Positions 1 to 8,284 of a stretch of DNA of 32,113 nucleotides are shown here, piece by piece. The translations under genes were made by a program, and so were the position numbers. How positions within the stretch are numbered: position 1 is the first letter of the stretch; the number at the start of each line of letters is the position of its first letter. Source of the DNA: Deltaproteobacteria bacterium (GTDB taxonomy: Bacteria > Desulfobacterota > Binatia > Binatales > Binataceae); the NCBI GenBank assembly GCA_021801125.1, contig JAJYYI010000119.1, positions 84,191-116,303 of the forward strand. Reading direction: 5' to 3'. A model generated the notes under the pieces. That model was given only the letters and a program-made list of their open reading frames with translations. It did not search any database and was not told the origin of the DNA.

Positions 1-435
1 TCTGCCCTCGGGCAACCCGCCTAGATTGCCGAGCCCGGCCAGGATAGCGAGCAAAATCGCGACCGGAAGCGCAAACAAAAGTGGCAGGTATTTCGGGTGG
101 CTCAGCGCCACGCCGAAAAATCTGGGTGTCGCGTAATGTGTGATACTATAGTCGCGCAGCGCTGCCATCACGTTGGCCGGCTTGGCGTCGCGCGGGCAAT
201 ACGCGCTGCAGGTACCGCACTGATGGCACAGCCAAATCGACGAATTGGAAAGCGCGCGCTCCTTAAGCCCCCACTGCACCCATATCATCTCCTTGCGCGG
301 GAAGGGATTTTCCTCGCTTGAAACGGGGCATACCGCCGAGCAGGTACCGCACTGATAGCAGTAGGAGAGGTCGCGCGCGTCAAGACCAATGATTCGGCGC
401 TTGAAATCCAGGTCAGGCTCAAGCTTCTCGATCAT
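1..435 (-). CDS. qmoC: QmoC N-terminal part (quinone-interacting membrane oxidoreductase subunit C), truncated by window edge
   Basis: This is the first 145 codons of a gene that continues past the left edge. The N-terminal domain carries two ferredoxin-type cysteine clusters, C26-x2-C29-x2-C32-x3-C36-P and C70-x2-C73-x2-C76-x3-C80-P, the pattern of HdrC/QmoC proteins. A hydrophobic segment begins near residue 113 and should be the first helix of the cytochrome b-like (NarI-type) membrane domain. In the family, QmoC anchors QmoAB to the membrane and passes electrons between the quinone pool and AprBA. The ATG at 435-433 is preceded by AAAGGG seven bases upstream. It starts 10 nt after the qmoB stop, so the two genes are co-transcribed. 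The identification is firm from motifs plus position; only the C-terminal part is unseen. Confidence 0.93.
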   Translation of the reverse strand, partial: MIEKLEPDLDFKRRIIGLDARDLSYCYQCGTCSAVCPVSSEENPFPRKEMIWVQWGLKERALSNSSIWLCHQCGTCSAYCPRDAKPANVMAALRDYSITHYATPRFFGVALSHPKYLPLLFALPVAILLAILAGLGNLGGLPEGR

Positions 436-436
436 C

Positions 437-456
437 TAGAACCCTTTAGAACCCTT
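437..456 (-). repeat. 10-bp perfect tandem duplication at the qmoB-qmoC junction
   Basis: On the plus strand TAGAACCCTT occurs twice in immediate succession (437-446 and 447-456). In the sense direction one copy encodes the last residues and stop of QmoB (Lys-Gly-Phe-stop). The other copy supplies the AAAGGG ribosome binding site for qmoC. The repeat therefore looks functional, perhaps the relic of a slip or duplication that created the qmoC start region. Confidence 0.85.
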
Positions 457-2581
457 TCATCGGGTTGGGACCAACCTCGTTTATCGCGTCGGCCAGCTTG
501 TTCAGCACGGAAGGAAGCTGAGCGTAATCGGCAATTGCGACCTCGACTACCTGAACGCGCTCCGGCTCGAGCATCAACCGTCCCAGAGTCTCCCGCATGT
601 TCGCCATCCGCTTTTCCAGCAGCTCACTGCCGTGGATGAAATGACACTGGTAGTCCTCGCCGGACTTGCATCCCAAAAGCGCCACGCCGTCGAAGCCGCG
701 CGAAACGGCGTCAGTCACGAGCACGCTATTGACCGAGCCGATACAGCGCACGGGGAGCACGCGAATCGAGGCCGGGTATTCCAACCGGTTGATTCCCGCC
801 ATGTCCAGCGCCGGATAGGCGTCGTTTTCGCAGGCCAGGGCCAGGATGCGCGGCTTTTCACCATCGGCCTCCGGTATTTCAACCGACTTTATCATGGCCG
901 ACAGAATATCCACCGAGTAGTCGGCAAACGAAATTATCTGCACCGGACAGGCCCCCATGCAGATCCCGCAGCGCCGGCAACGATTCGGATTGAGCACCGG
1001 ATTTCGCTTCTCGTTTAGCTCCAGCGCGCCGAACGGACACTCCTGCGTGCAGCGCCCGCAGGAGGTGCATTTCTGCATGAAAAACCCCGGGTAGGACATG
1101 TCGCCTACTCGCGGATGGACCGCCTGGCCGGCCGAACTCTTTTCGATCGATTGCATCGCCTTGAGCGCGGCCGCCCGCCCGTCGCGGGCCGCCGCCGCGA
1201 GGTCCATCGCTTGGCGCGCCGCGCCGGCTGAATAAATTCCGGTGCGGCGAGTCTCGTACGGAAAGCAGATGAAGTTGGAGTCGGCAAAGCCGAACTTTGT
1301 CACCGGCAGCTCCTGGCCCTGCAAATAGCGTAAAGCCAGCGCTCCGTCGCTAGTCGCCGTGTTAGGCGCCATTCCAGAGGCGAGAACGACAAGGTCAACC
1401 TCAAGCGCTGTTCCCGGACCGAGCGTCGTGCCGCTTAGTTCGACGGCCAGACTGTGATCGTGGGTCTCGCTTATGCGCTCGACTTGCCCCTGAGAAAGCA
1501 ACACGCCGGGGTCCGCCTGCACGGCGTGGTAGAAGTATTCATACTGTCCCGGCGTCTGGATGTCGCCGTAGAACAGGTAGGCGAGCGCTTCGGGGTTAAG
1601 CTCCCTGACGTATAGCGCTTGTTTGAGCGCGACCAGGCTCGAGACGTTCCCTCCGTATGGCAGATGCGCATCGTCGCCGCGCCCGTCGCATAGCAGGAAA
1701 AGCACGCGGCGGGCGGGTCCTCCGTCTGAAGGGCGCGCAACAACGCCGCGCTTGGCCATTTCTTCGAGCGCGACGCTCGTCGTGACGTTCGGATAAACGC
1801 CGAGACCGTAGCGCTCGTATTTTTCCGTCGCCACCGGCTGCCAACCCGTGGCCGCAATGATCGCACCGACGGTATCTTCGACGGTCCCTTGCGCGGTCCG
1901 CAGCGTGACCTTGAACCGCCCGGGTTCACCCTCGATAGACTCAACCGAGGAGCCGCAGTGGATTGCGACGTTCGGCAGCGCCCTGAGTTCCCGCACCTGT
2001 TCGACAACCGTAATCGGCGGCAAGCCGCGATAGGGAAACCGCTTCGGGAACTGCCGGTAAAGACGGTTCGCCCACCCGCCCAGCTCCTCCTGCTTCTCGA
2101 CGACTACGACGCGAAAGCCGCATCGGGCGGCGTTCAGGGCCGCGCTTATCCCGGCAATTCCGCCGCCGATTACCAGCACCGCGCGAGTATTCGCCTGGGT
2201 GTACGGCTGCGGGCGCGCGACCCTTTGCGCCCGCATAATCCCCATCCGAAGATAGTCCAGCGCCAGTTCTTGCGTCTCCGGATGGCCAGCCGGATGACTC
2301 CACGCCACCTGCTCGCGCAGATTGACGCGCTCGACCGTCGCGCCGGGAATCCGAAAGACGTCCGTATTGACTCTTGGTGAGCAAGCCGCGACCACCACGG
2401 CCTCAACCGCGCCCTCGGCGACGTCATCGCGAATGAGCCGCGAATCCTCCAGGCAAAACGCCGGCGACTTGCGCACCAGGCATCCGGCCTCGGCACCGAG
2501 CGCAGCGAGTTGCTCGACGTCTACCGCGCCTGCAATAGAGCAGCCCGAACAGATGTAGGCACCCACTTTCTTGTTGGCCAT
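446..2581 (-). CDS. qmoB: QmoB, HdrA-like flavin/iron-sulfur subunit with MvhD-like C-terminus
   Basis: This 711-aa protein is the electron-carrying subunit of the Qmo complex in the cytoplasm. The N-terminus has a CSGC motif (residues 11-14) as in HdrA. An FAD-binding glycine motif VIGGGIAG follows at about 137-144, with ELGG at 166-169. Two [4Fe-4S] clusters follow: C505-x2-C508-x2-C511-x3-C515 and C535-x2-C538-x2-C541-x3-C545. The last ~145 residues resemble the MvhD/FrhD electron-transfer domain, including CIGSVN and GCKSGEDYQCH. The chosen start gives MANKKVGAYIC; the open frame extends 47 codons further upstream from a TTG, but that part overlaps qmoA and has no family resemblance. The start is one base past the qmoA stop, implying translational coupling. 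Confidence 0.95.
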   Translation of the reverse strand: MANKKVGAYICSGCSIAGAVDVEQLAALGAEAGCLVRKSPAFCLEDSRLIRDDVAEGAVEAVVVAACSPRVNTDVFRIPGATVERVNLREQVAWSHPAGHPETQELALDYLRMGIMRAQRVARPQPYTQANTRAVLVIGGGIAGISAALNAARCGFRVVVVEKQEELGGWANRLYRQFPKRFPYRGLPPITVVEQVRELRALPNVAIHCGSSVESIEGEPGRFKVTLRTAQGTVEDTVGAIIAATGWQPVATEKYERYGLGVYPNVTTSVALEEMAKRGVVARPSDGGPARRVLFLLCDGRGDDAHLPYGGNVSSLVALKQALYVRELNPEALAYLFYGDIQTPGQYEYFYHAVQADPGVLLSQGQVERISETHDHSLAVELSGTTLGPGTALEVDLVVLASGMAPNTATSDGALALRYLQGQELPVTKFGFADSNFICFPYETRRTGIYSAGAARQAMDLAAAARDGRAAALKAMQSIEKSSAGQAVHPRVGDMSYPGFFMQKCTSCGRCTQECPFGALELNEKRNPVLNPNRCRRCGICMGACPVQIISFADYSVDILSAMIKSVEIPEADGEKPRILALACENDAYPALDMAGINRLEYPASIRVLPVRCIGSVNSVLVTDAVSRGFDGVALLGCKSGEDYQCHFIHGSELLEKRMANMRETLGRLMLEPERVQVVEVAIADYAQLPSVLNKLADAINEVGPNPMKGF

Positions 2582-2582
2582 C

Positions 2583-3959
2583 TCAGTTCCCGGCCGTCCG
2601 CGCCAGCGTCTCGATCGCCATCGCCGCGGCGGCGGTCGCGTCTTGCACCGAAGTCGCCACGTCAAACGGACCTCTGGCGCATCCCGCGGCGAAGATCCCG
2701 TCTTGCGGCTCGGCACCGGCAAACCAATCTTGGTCTACGCGAAAAGGTCCTGCCCGTAATGTCGAAGTTTCTGCTTCAGAACCGGCCGGCTCGAAACTCG
2801 GCCCCATCGCTCCGCTGCTCGACCTTTCCGATAAGCTCGACTCCATACCGGTGGCCAGAACCAGCAAATCGACCTGCAACCTGCTCTTGCGCGCCGAGAG
2901 GATATCCTCGGCCTCGACCACGAGCCGCCCGCTTTCGGCGTCCTGCACAACCTTGGCAATCTTACCTTTCTGCACGGTAACGGCAGGATCGCTGAGTATT
3001 TTCTTGGCGAAAAATTCGTAGGTTCCCGGCGTACGCAGGTCAATATAAAAGATATGAGCTCGCGCGTCGGGATTTTGCTCTCGCAGGTACGCCGCCTGTT
3101 TGAGCGAGGCCAGGCAACAAATCGTTGAACAATAGCCGAGATGATTATGGTCGCGCGAACCGGCGCATTGGACAAACGCCGCGCTTTTGACCGGCGCGCC
3201 GTCGGAGGGGCGCACGATGCGGCCGCCTGTCGGCCCGTTGGGCGCCGCCATCCGCTCCATCATAACGTTGGTGATCACGTCGGCGTACTTGCCAAAGCCA
3301 AGGTTGTCGATACGCCGCGCGTCGTAGGGCTTCCAGCCCGTGGCGATGATTATCGCGCCCGCTCTGAGCACGACCTCGCGCGGCTGCATCTTTAGATCGA
3401 TCGCGCCGTACTGGCACGCCTCGACACAACGCGCGCATTCGCTCAGCGCGCACGCCGTGTCGTCGATCACGTATTTCATCGGAAACGCCATATCGTGCGG
3501 AAGGTATATCGCTTTGGTCTTGCCCTGGCCGAAATTGAATGCGTCTGGGCGCTCTGCCGGGCAAACCGCGACGCAAGCATTGCAGGCGGTGCAGCGGTCG
3601 TTCACGTAGCGAGGCCTCAGCGCAACCCGCACCTCAAAGTTCCCCGGCGCGCCACTGATCGCCTCGACTTGCGCCATGGTGAAGAACCTGATTTTCGGAT
3701 TGTCCTTGATTCGGCGGAAGTTGATCTCAAGGCCGCAGTAGGGCGGACAAAGCTTCGGGAAATATCGGTAGAGCTGTGCGACACGGCCGCCCAGATAGGG
3801 CTCCTTCTCGATGATGACGGCTTCGTAGCCCGCCTCGGCCGCTTCGACCGCCGCGGTGATGCCGGCGATTCCGCCCCCAACGATCATGATTGTTCGGGAA
3901 ACCTCCGCCACGGCGGGGCCGGTTTCGCCCGGCAACGACGATTGCATGGCGGAAGCCAT
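2583..3959 (-). CDS. qmoA: QmoA, HdrA-like flavoprotein subunit of the Qmo complex
   Basis: This 458-aa flavoprotein forms the QmoAB soluble module that exchanges electrons with AprBA. An FAD-binding motif IMIVGGGIAGITAA sits at residues 24-37, with YLGGRV at 55-60. Iron-sulfur ligands are visible at C123-x2-C126-x2-C129-x3-C133 and in CALSECARCVEAC (170-182). An HdrA-like NAD(P)/FAD fold follows. The ATG at 3959 has no clear Shine-Dalgarno; a second ATG four codons in, or the one just before IVGGG (codon 25), are alternatives. The true N-terminus is thus uncertain by up to 24 residues. It lies between aprA and qmoB, the standard aprBA-qmoABC order of sulfate reducers and several sulfur oxidisers. 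Confidence 0.95.
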   Translation of the reverse strand: MASAMQSSLPGETGPAVAEVSRTIMIVGGGIAGITAAVEAAEAGYEAVIIEKEPYLGGRVAQLYRYFPKLCPPYCGLEINFRRIKDNPKIRFFTMAQVEAISGAPGNFEVRVALRPRYVNDRCTACNACVAVCPAERPDAFNFGQGKTKAIYLPHDMAFPMKYVIDDTACALSECARCVEACQYGAIDLKMQPREVVLRAGAIIIATGWKPYDARRIDNLGFGKYADVITNVMMERMAAPNGPTGGRIVRPSDGAPVKSAAFVQCAGSRDHNHLGYCSTICCLASLKQAAYLREQNPDARAHIFYIDLRTPGTYEFFAKKILSDPAVTVQKGKIAKVVQDAESGRLVVEAEDILSARKSRLQVDLLVLATGMESSLSERSSSGAMGPSFEPAGSEAETSTLRAGPFRVDQDWFAGAEPQDGIFAAGCARGPFDVATSVQDATAAAAMAIETLARTAGN

Positions 3960-3962
3960 CGG

Positions 3963-4133
3963 TTAGCGCACCGCCTCAGACGGCGCGGGCATGTTCGCCC
4001 AACCGAGCGCAAAGACACGCTCTGGCTCGAAGGTGCGAGCGCGCGCATAACACGGCGGCCCGTCGCCCCACCTATCGAAGTTGCTTAGTGTCCAGCGTGA
4101 GGCCGTCGCGTTAGGTATGTCACCGGCGCGCAT
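3963..4133 (-). CDS. Small unrecognised ORF between aprA and qmoA
   Basis: A 56-codon frame (start ATG 4133; an in-frame TTG at 4160 would give 65 aa and overlap the aprA stop as TTGA) fills the 197-nt aprA-qmoA interval and stops three bases before the qmoA ATG. The predicted peptide is rich in Arg, Ala, Trp and Pro, with no membrane segment or cysteine cluster. I do not recognise a family. Third codon positions are mostly G or C (about 70%), as expected for coding DNA here, and the frame fits the interval exactly, which argues for a translated leader or small subunit. No strong ribosome binding site is seen for either start, so it could be chance. Confidence 0.4.
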   Translation of the reverse strand: MRAGDIPNATASRWTLSNFDRWGDGPPCYARARTFEPERVFALGWANMPAPSEAVR

Positions 4134-4156
4134 TTTTCGAATCACCCAGCACCGGT

Positions 4157-6031
4157 TCAAGGGATCAGGGCCACATAAGGCTTTTTACTCAGCACCCATT
4201 CGCTCTTTTCAGGGTCGAAGCGCGAAACGGTGAAGCATTTCCAATTGGCATCATCGAGCTTGGGGAAGTCGCCGCGGTAATAATAACCAGGCCAGCGCGT
4301 TTCCTCGCGGAAGAGCATGTGGCGCATATGAGCTTCCGCGCAATAGTAGCGGTCCCAAACCTCCCAGGCGCGCAAAAGCTCGTGCAGATCGGACGCCGCC
4401 AAGCGCGACAAGTCGTCGCGCAGCATGTGCAGCAACTCAAGACCTCGCTTGAGGGTCGGCGCGTTGGTGATGTACCCGGCGCCTTGTCCCGCGCAGTATT
4501 CGTCCATGATCTTCTGCAGTCTCAGCAGCGCTTGTTTAGGCCCGAAGGCGTCGGGATTCACTTGGCCCCGCGTGGTCAGGGGACGAGTCTTTTCGTACAC
4601 TTCGAGCGGAGCAAAAAGCGCCTTTTTTACCTCTTCCACCCTATCCGACTCCGCTTCCACCGCCTGCGGATTGTCGTAGATGTAGGCAACCGCTGCCTTG
4701 CCCGCCAGACGTCCCTCTGTGTAAGAGCCCGAGGAGAATTTGTGCGCCGATCCTCCGACTCCGTCCCCGGCGGCGAAGAGCCCGCGCACCGTCGTCATTC
4801 GGTTGTAACCCCAAAAGTATTCCTTGGGTGCGATGTCCTCCGGTCCACTGACCCACGCGCCGGTGCCCGAGGCGTGCGAACCCATCAGGTAGGGTTCCGT
4901 AAGCACAACCTCGGAGGGCACTTTGGCGGGATCGACGTTCTCGGAGGCCCAGAGCAGCGCCTGCGACATCGTCATGTCCAGGAAATCCTCCCAGGCATCC
5001 GATTCGATCTCGCGCAGCTTCTTTGGGTCGTTCTGTACCTGCGCGAACATCGCCTGCAGCGCCTCGTCAGTGCGCAGGTAATGCGGGCCGTTGCCCTCCA
5101 GATGGTCGCGGATCATCTGATGGTTGCGAAGCGGAGTGGGAATCGGCTTGCCGCCTCCGTACGGCAGCCATTCCTTGAGCAGGTCCGCCCACTTCTTTTC
5201 GACCTCTTCGCCGTAAGCGTTCTTGAGCACGGCCTTGAACAGCAGAAACCACATCCCGACCGGTCCGTAGCCGTCCTTGAAACGGGCGACGACCAACCGA
5301 TGCTCCATCTGCGTCATCTCGGCGCCCGCCATGATCATCAGCTTGTAGACCGATCCGGTGTTCCACGGAGCGTACCAGATGCGCCCTAGACCTTCGCCGA
5401 CGGCGTGCGGCCGAAAGACTTGCGTGGCGCCTCCCGCCGCGCAGATTACGGCCTTGGCCTTGAAAACGTAAATTTTTGGATCGCGCACGCTGAAGCCGAC
5501 GGCCCCCGCGATGCGCCCCGAATCGTTTTTGTCGAGCAGCAGATGAGAGATAAAAATACGCTCGTAGATATTTTGCTCCCCGAGCGCCTTTTTGGCCGCC
5601 TCGGCGACGATCGGCTTGTACGACTCGCCATGGATCATCACCTGCCAACGGCCCTCGCGCTTATAGCGCCCGTCGGCCGTCTTGAAGATCGGCAGTCCCC
5701 ACTCCTCGAACATATGAACCGAGGAATCGACGTGGCGCGCGATGTCGTAGACCAGGTCCTCGCGCGACAACCCCATCAGGTCCTGGCGCACGTAGTGGAC
5801 AAAATCCTCCGGCTGATTTTCTCCCCACTTCATGCCCATGTAACAGTTAATCGCCGACAAACCCATCGCGACGGCGCCGCTGCGTTCCACCGCCGCCTTC
5901 TCCACCATCACCACGCGCAGCCCCTTGGCCTTGGCCCAGTATGCCGCCTCGTGCGCCGCGCCGCATCCCGCCATTCCGCCGCCGCAGATCAGAATGTCGC
6001 ACTCGACGACTTCGGTTTCAGGCGTCACCAT
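4157..6031 (-). CDS. aprA: AprA, adenylylsulfate (APS) reductase alpha subunit
   Basis: This 624-aa FAD protein interconverts APS and sulfite plus AMP with AprB. It has an N-terminal FAD motif ILICGGGMAGCGAA (13-26). The substrate-site block MEHRLVVARFKDGYGPVG (from 242) includes R245, the equivalent of the family's catalytic arginine, and the later GSHASGTGAWVSG segment carries the conserved histidine. A C-terminal segment rich in Tyr, Trp and Arg closes the protein, as in the family. The start at 6031 is set by GGAGG seven bases upstream; the frame is open further upstream without family resemblance. Family members are about 620-670 aa. The loop that in well-studied AprA proteins usually reads GSHSGCCG or similar is GSHASGTG here, a small divergence. 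It follows aprB after a 192-nt gap. Confidence 0.97.
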   Translation of the reverse strand: MVTPETEVVECDILICGGGMAGCGAAHEAAYWAKAKGLRVVMVEKAAVERSGAVAMGLSAINCYMGMKWGENQPEDFVHYVRQDLMGLSREDLVYDIARHVDSSVHMFEEWGLPIFKTADGRYKREGRWQVMIHGESYKPIVAEAAKKALGEQNIYERIFISHLLLDKNDSGRIAGAVGFSVRDPKIYVFKAKAVICAAGGATQVFRPHAVGEGLGRIWYAPWNTGSVYKLMIMAGAEMTQMEHRLVVARFKDGYGPVGMWFLLFKAVLKNAYGEEVEKKWADLLKEWLPYGGGKPIPTPLRNHQMIRDHLEGNGPHYLRTDEALQAMFAQVQNDPKKLREIESDAWEDFLDMTMSQALLWASENVDPAKVPSEVVLTEPYLMGSHASGTGAWVSGPEDIAPKEYFWGYNRMTTVRGLFAAGDGVGGSAHKFSSGSYTEGRLAGKAAVAYIYDNPQAVEAESDRVEEVKKALFAPLEVYEKTRPLTTRGQVNPDAFGPKQALLRLQKIMDEYCAGQGAGYITNAPTLKRGLELLHMLRDDLSRLAASDLHELLRAWEVWDRYYCAEAHMRHMLFREETRWPGYYYRGDFPKLDDANWKCFTVSRFDPEKSEWVLSKKPYVALIP

Positions 6032-6223
6032 CTTCGAACCTCCAATGTTAGCCTGAGGCGCCGCGCCGGCTGTCACGTGCCATGCGCGCGCGCGCGCTTC
6101 GCGCTGAATCGAAATGATCAACGCGCCGAGCACGGCGCCGTGCTCGCGACGCTCGTCCGAAACGAAGCGACGGTTGCGAAACGCGGGCGCTCGTTACCCG
6201 TTGCGGCGACCACCTTCGCCGTC
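6032..6223 (-). other. Long aprB-aprA intergenic region
   Basis: These 192 nt separate aprB from aprA, which are usually almost adjacent. The stretch contains the 20-nt palindrome at 6127-6146, an alternating CG tract near 6083-6096 that could itself fold with the neighbouring TTCGCGC, and the aprA ribosome binding site at its downstream end. I see no convincing internal promoter and no coding frame with family resemblance. Confidence 0.6.
6127..6146. repeat. 20-nt perfect palindrome between aprB and aprA
   Basis: CGAGCACGGC followed by GCCGTGCTCG is its own reverse complement. In the aprBA mRNA it would form a stem of at least 8 bp with a GCGC loop. No T-tract follows, so it does not look like a standard intrinsic terminator. 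Possible roles are an RNA processing or stability element, or an operator for a dimeric regulator. Confidence 0.6.
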
Positions 6224-6670
6224 CTACTGCGCAACAACCGGCAGCTTGTCAACGCCCAGAAATTTCTCTTGCCCGCAAAGATTAGGATTCTTGACGTCCT
6301 CGACCTTCGCGTCGGCAAGCCCCTGAAAAGGTTCAATCGAGCCCCAGGGCGTGGTGCGGATTGGGAAGCGAAAGCGCTTAGTCTCGTTGTTGCGAAACTT
6401 AACCGTCCAGATGATCGAGTCGGTGCCGCGCAACGGCGCCAGGCGCGCGCCGAAGGGCACCACGTCCGCATACCCGCGCATTTCGATCGCCGTCTGGGGG
6501 CACGTCTTAACGCAGGCGTAGCACTCCCAGCATTGGTCCGGCTCCTGGTTGTATGCTTTGCCCAGCCCCTTGTCCAAGGTCATCAGATCGTTCGGACAGA
6601 TGTACATACAGGCGGGACGGTCCAGGGCTTGGCACCCGTCGCACTTGTTTGGATTAACGAACGTCGGCAC
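6224..6670 (-). CDS. aprB: AprB, APS reductase beta (ferredoxin-like) subunit
   Basis: This 148-aa iron-sulfur protein feeds or accepts electrons for AprA. Eight cysteines bind two [4Fe-4S] clusters: C10, C13, C21, C25 and C47, C50, C53, C57, in the AprB pattern with the long insertion between the second and third cysteine of the first cluster (KCDGCQALDRPACMYICP). The C-terminal tail that wraps around AprA is present (to VDKLPVVAQ), and total length matches the family (~145-165). The start codon is GTG at 6670, supported by AGGAG about six bases upstream. It begins three bases after the sat stop. Confidence 0.96.
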   Translation of the reverse strand: MPTFVNPNKCDGCQALDRPACMYICPNDLMTLDKGLGKAYNQEPDQCWECYACVKTCPQTAIEMRGYADVVPFGARLAPLRGTDSIIWTVKFRNNETKRFRFPIRTTPWGSIEPFQGLADAKVEDVKNPNLCGQEKFLGVDKLPVVAQ

Positions 6671-6673
6671 CGC

Positions 6674-7906
6674 TCACTCCTGTCGCGCCAGCGGCTTGGG
6701 CCCGGGCTTTGCCGAGCGCTTGCCGCTCGCACCCTCCTGTTCGGCCGCGTAGTACTTGCGCAAGATCTCCAGCACCTCGGGACGGCTGAAATGGTCCGGA
6801 ACGTCGACACCCTCGGAAAGCATCTCGCGCAACGCCGTGCCGCTCACCATCACGCGCTGCGAGACGTCGTGCGGACACGTGCGCGCCGACGCCATGCCGT
6901 CGCACTTACGGCAGTAAAACGTCCAGTCCAGCTTGAGCGGCTTAATTTCCAGAGCGCCGTCCGGCACTTGATCGAAAATCTTCTGCGCGTCGAAGGGCCC
7001 GTAGAAATTTCCCACGCCCGCGTGGTCGCGGCCCACTATCAGATGGCTGCAGCCGAAGTTTTGGCGGAATACCGCGTCCAGCAGCGCTTCACGCGGGCCG
7101 GCATACCGCATCTCGATCGGCACGCCCGCCTGGATACAAGTGTCTTTGACGAAGTAATTCTGCACCGCCGCGTTAACCGCCTCGACGCGCACTTCAGCCG
7201 GTATATCCCCGGGCTTAAGTCTGCCCAGCTTCTGATGCACTAGCAAGCCGTCGCAAACCTCGATGGCGATTTTGGCCAGGTACTCGTGCGAGCGATGCAT
7301 CGGATTGCGCAATTGAAGTCCAGCAACCGTGCCCCAGCCGCGCGCTGCAAACGCTGCGCGCGTTTGCTCGGGGCGCAGGTAAATGTTGGGGTAACGCTCA
7401 GGATAGCCGCTTTCGCTGAAAACCACGACCGGCCCGCCCAGGTTAACCTCGCCCTCGGCCAGCACTCCAGCCACCCCCGGATGAGTCGGATCAGTTGTTC
7501 CGAATACCTCGCGGCACTGGTAAAGCTTATCGGCTTCATAGATGTCGCGAATCTCAAGGCAACCGAGCAGCTCGCCCGTTTCTTCCTCAACCAGCGCTAC
7601 TTCCTGCCCCAGGCGAAGCTCGCGGGCTCGCTCGCGCGGGGTCGACACCGTAATCGGCACCGGCCAAAAAACGCCGGAGGCGGTGCGGAAATCGGCGCAT
7701 ACCGATTTCCAGTCGTCGCGCCCCATGAAGCCCTCCAACGGCGTATAGGCGCCGATCCCGAGCATCACCAGATCGCTGGCTTCCCGCGAGGAAAGCGTGA
7801 TTTTCTGAAGCGTCTGCGCTCGGCGCCGAGATTCAGCTCCTGCCGCGCTACTGAGCAACCGAGGCTTAAGCTGACGCTCGCCGCCGTGCGGATTCACCAA
7901 AGGCAT
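6674..7906 (-). CDS. sat: Sulfate adenylyltransferase (ATP sulfurylase)
   Basis: This 410-aa enzyme makes APS from ATP and sulfate, or runs in reverse to make ATP from APS in sulfur oxidisers. It has the nucleotide-binding motifs [10 protein letters not shown] (198-207) and GRDHAG (292-297). A zinc ribbon follows: C332, C335, C344 and H346. Length fits the homo-oligomeric dissimilatory type with no APS kinase domain; the Lys/Pro-rich last ~20 residues look like an unstructured tail. The ATG at 7906 is preceded by a G-rich GGGGGAG with short spacing. It is the first gene of the sat-aprBA-qmoABC run. Confidence 0.96.
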   Translation of the reverse strand: MPLVNPHGGERQLKPRLLSSAAGAESRRRAQTLQKITLSSREASDLVMLGIGAYTPLEGFMGRDDWKSVCADFRTASGVFWPVPITVSTPRERARELRLGQEVALVEEETGELLGCLEIRDIYEADKLYQCREVFGTTDPTHPGVAGVLAEGEVNLGGPVVVFSESGYPERYPNIYLRPEQTRAAFAARGWGTVAGLQLRNPMHRSHEYLAKIAIEVCDGLLVHQKLGRLKPGDIPAEVRVEAVNAAVQNYFVKDTCIQAGVPIEMRYAGPREALLDAVFRQNFGCSHLIVGRDHAGVGNFYGPFDAQKIFDQVPDGALEIKPLKLDWTFYCRKCDGMASARTCPHDVSQRVMVSGTALREMLSEGVDVPDHFSRPEVLEILRKYYAAEQEGASGKRSAKPGPKPLARQE

Positions 7907-8284
7907 ATACTCCCCCCGCCCTAGCGCCTACGACCAACCACGCGGCCGCCGACAAAGCCGATAGCCGCCGGCGCCCATCGTGGGCGATCGCAACCCTAAC
8001 GAGCTGCGAGCCACGGTCCGCCTTCGAGCAGCGACGCTTTGCCTACCCGTGCGCCGCGCTCTTGGCAACTCCGCACTTCTATTCGTATCTATAACCGACC
8101 CGCCCCCAGGCTAGCAAGGTAAACTGCCGCTCACCGCAAAGCGGACCGGCGGCGAATTCCGCATGTGCCCGCTTTCAAATCGCGCCGCATCGTCGCCGGC
8201 GTAGCTCGCCCGTGCGCGGTCGGCCGATCGGCCGTCGCCGGGCCCGATTAAACAGGGTCGGCAGGCCCCGGCAAAAGCGCCGGT
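7907..8284 (-). other. Intergenic region between the formyl-CoA transferase gene and sat
   Basis: These 378 nt carry the leader and putative promoter of the sulfur operon. A 14-nt palindrome (CGGCCGATCGGCCG, 8221-8234) lies just after the frc stop and could form a short hairpin, but no T-run follows. No coding frame with family resemblance was found on either strand. Confidence 0.6.
8088..8117 (-). promoter_or_regulatory. Candidate sigma-70-type promoter of the sat-apr-qmo operon
   Basis: On the minus strand TTGCTA (8117-8112) and TATAGA (8093-8088) are separated by 18 nt. This is a reasonable -35/-10 pair upstream of sat. It would give a leader of about 175 nt, which is long, so another promoter nearer to sat cannot be excluded. 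Confidence 0.3.

Noticed and set aside
4319-5389. 356-codon plus-strand frame opposite aprA
   Set aside because: Antisense shadow of AprA coding sequence with no recognisable domain.
5405-7243. 612-codon plus-strand frame opposite aprA, aprB and sat
   Set aside because: It is antisense to three well-supported genes, has no family motif, and is a by-product of high GC content.
8221-8234. 14-nt palindrome CGGCCGATCGGCCG after frc
   Set aside because: Likely by chance in GC-rich DNA and lacks a T-run, so it is not called as a terminator.
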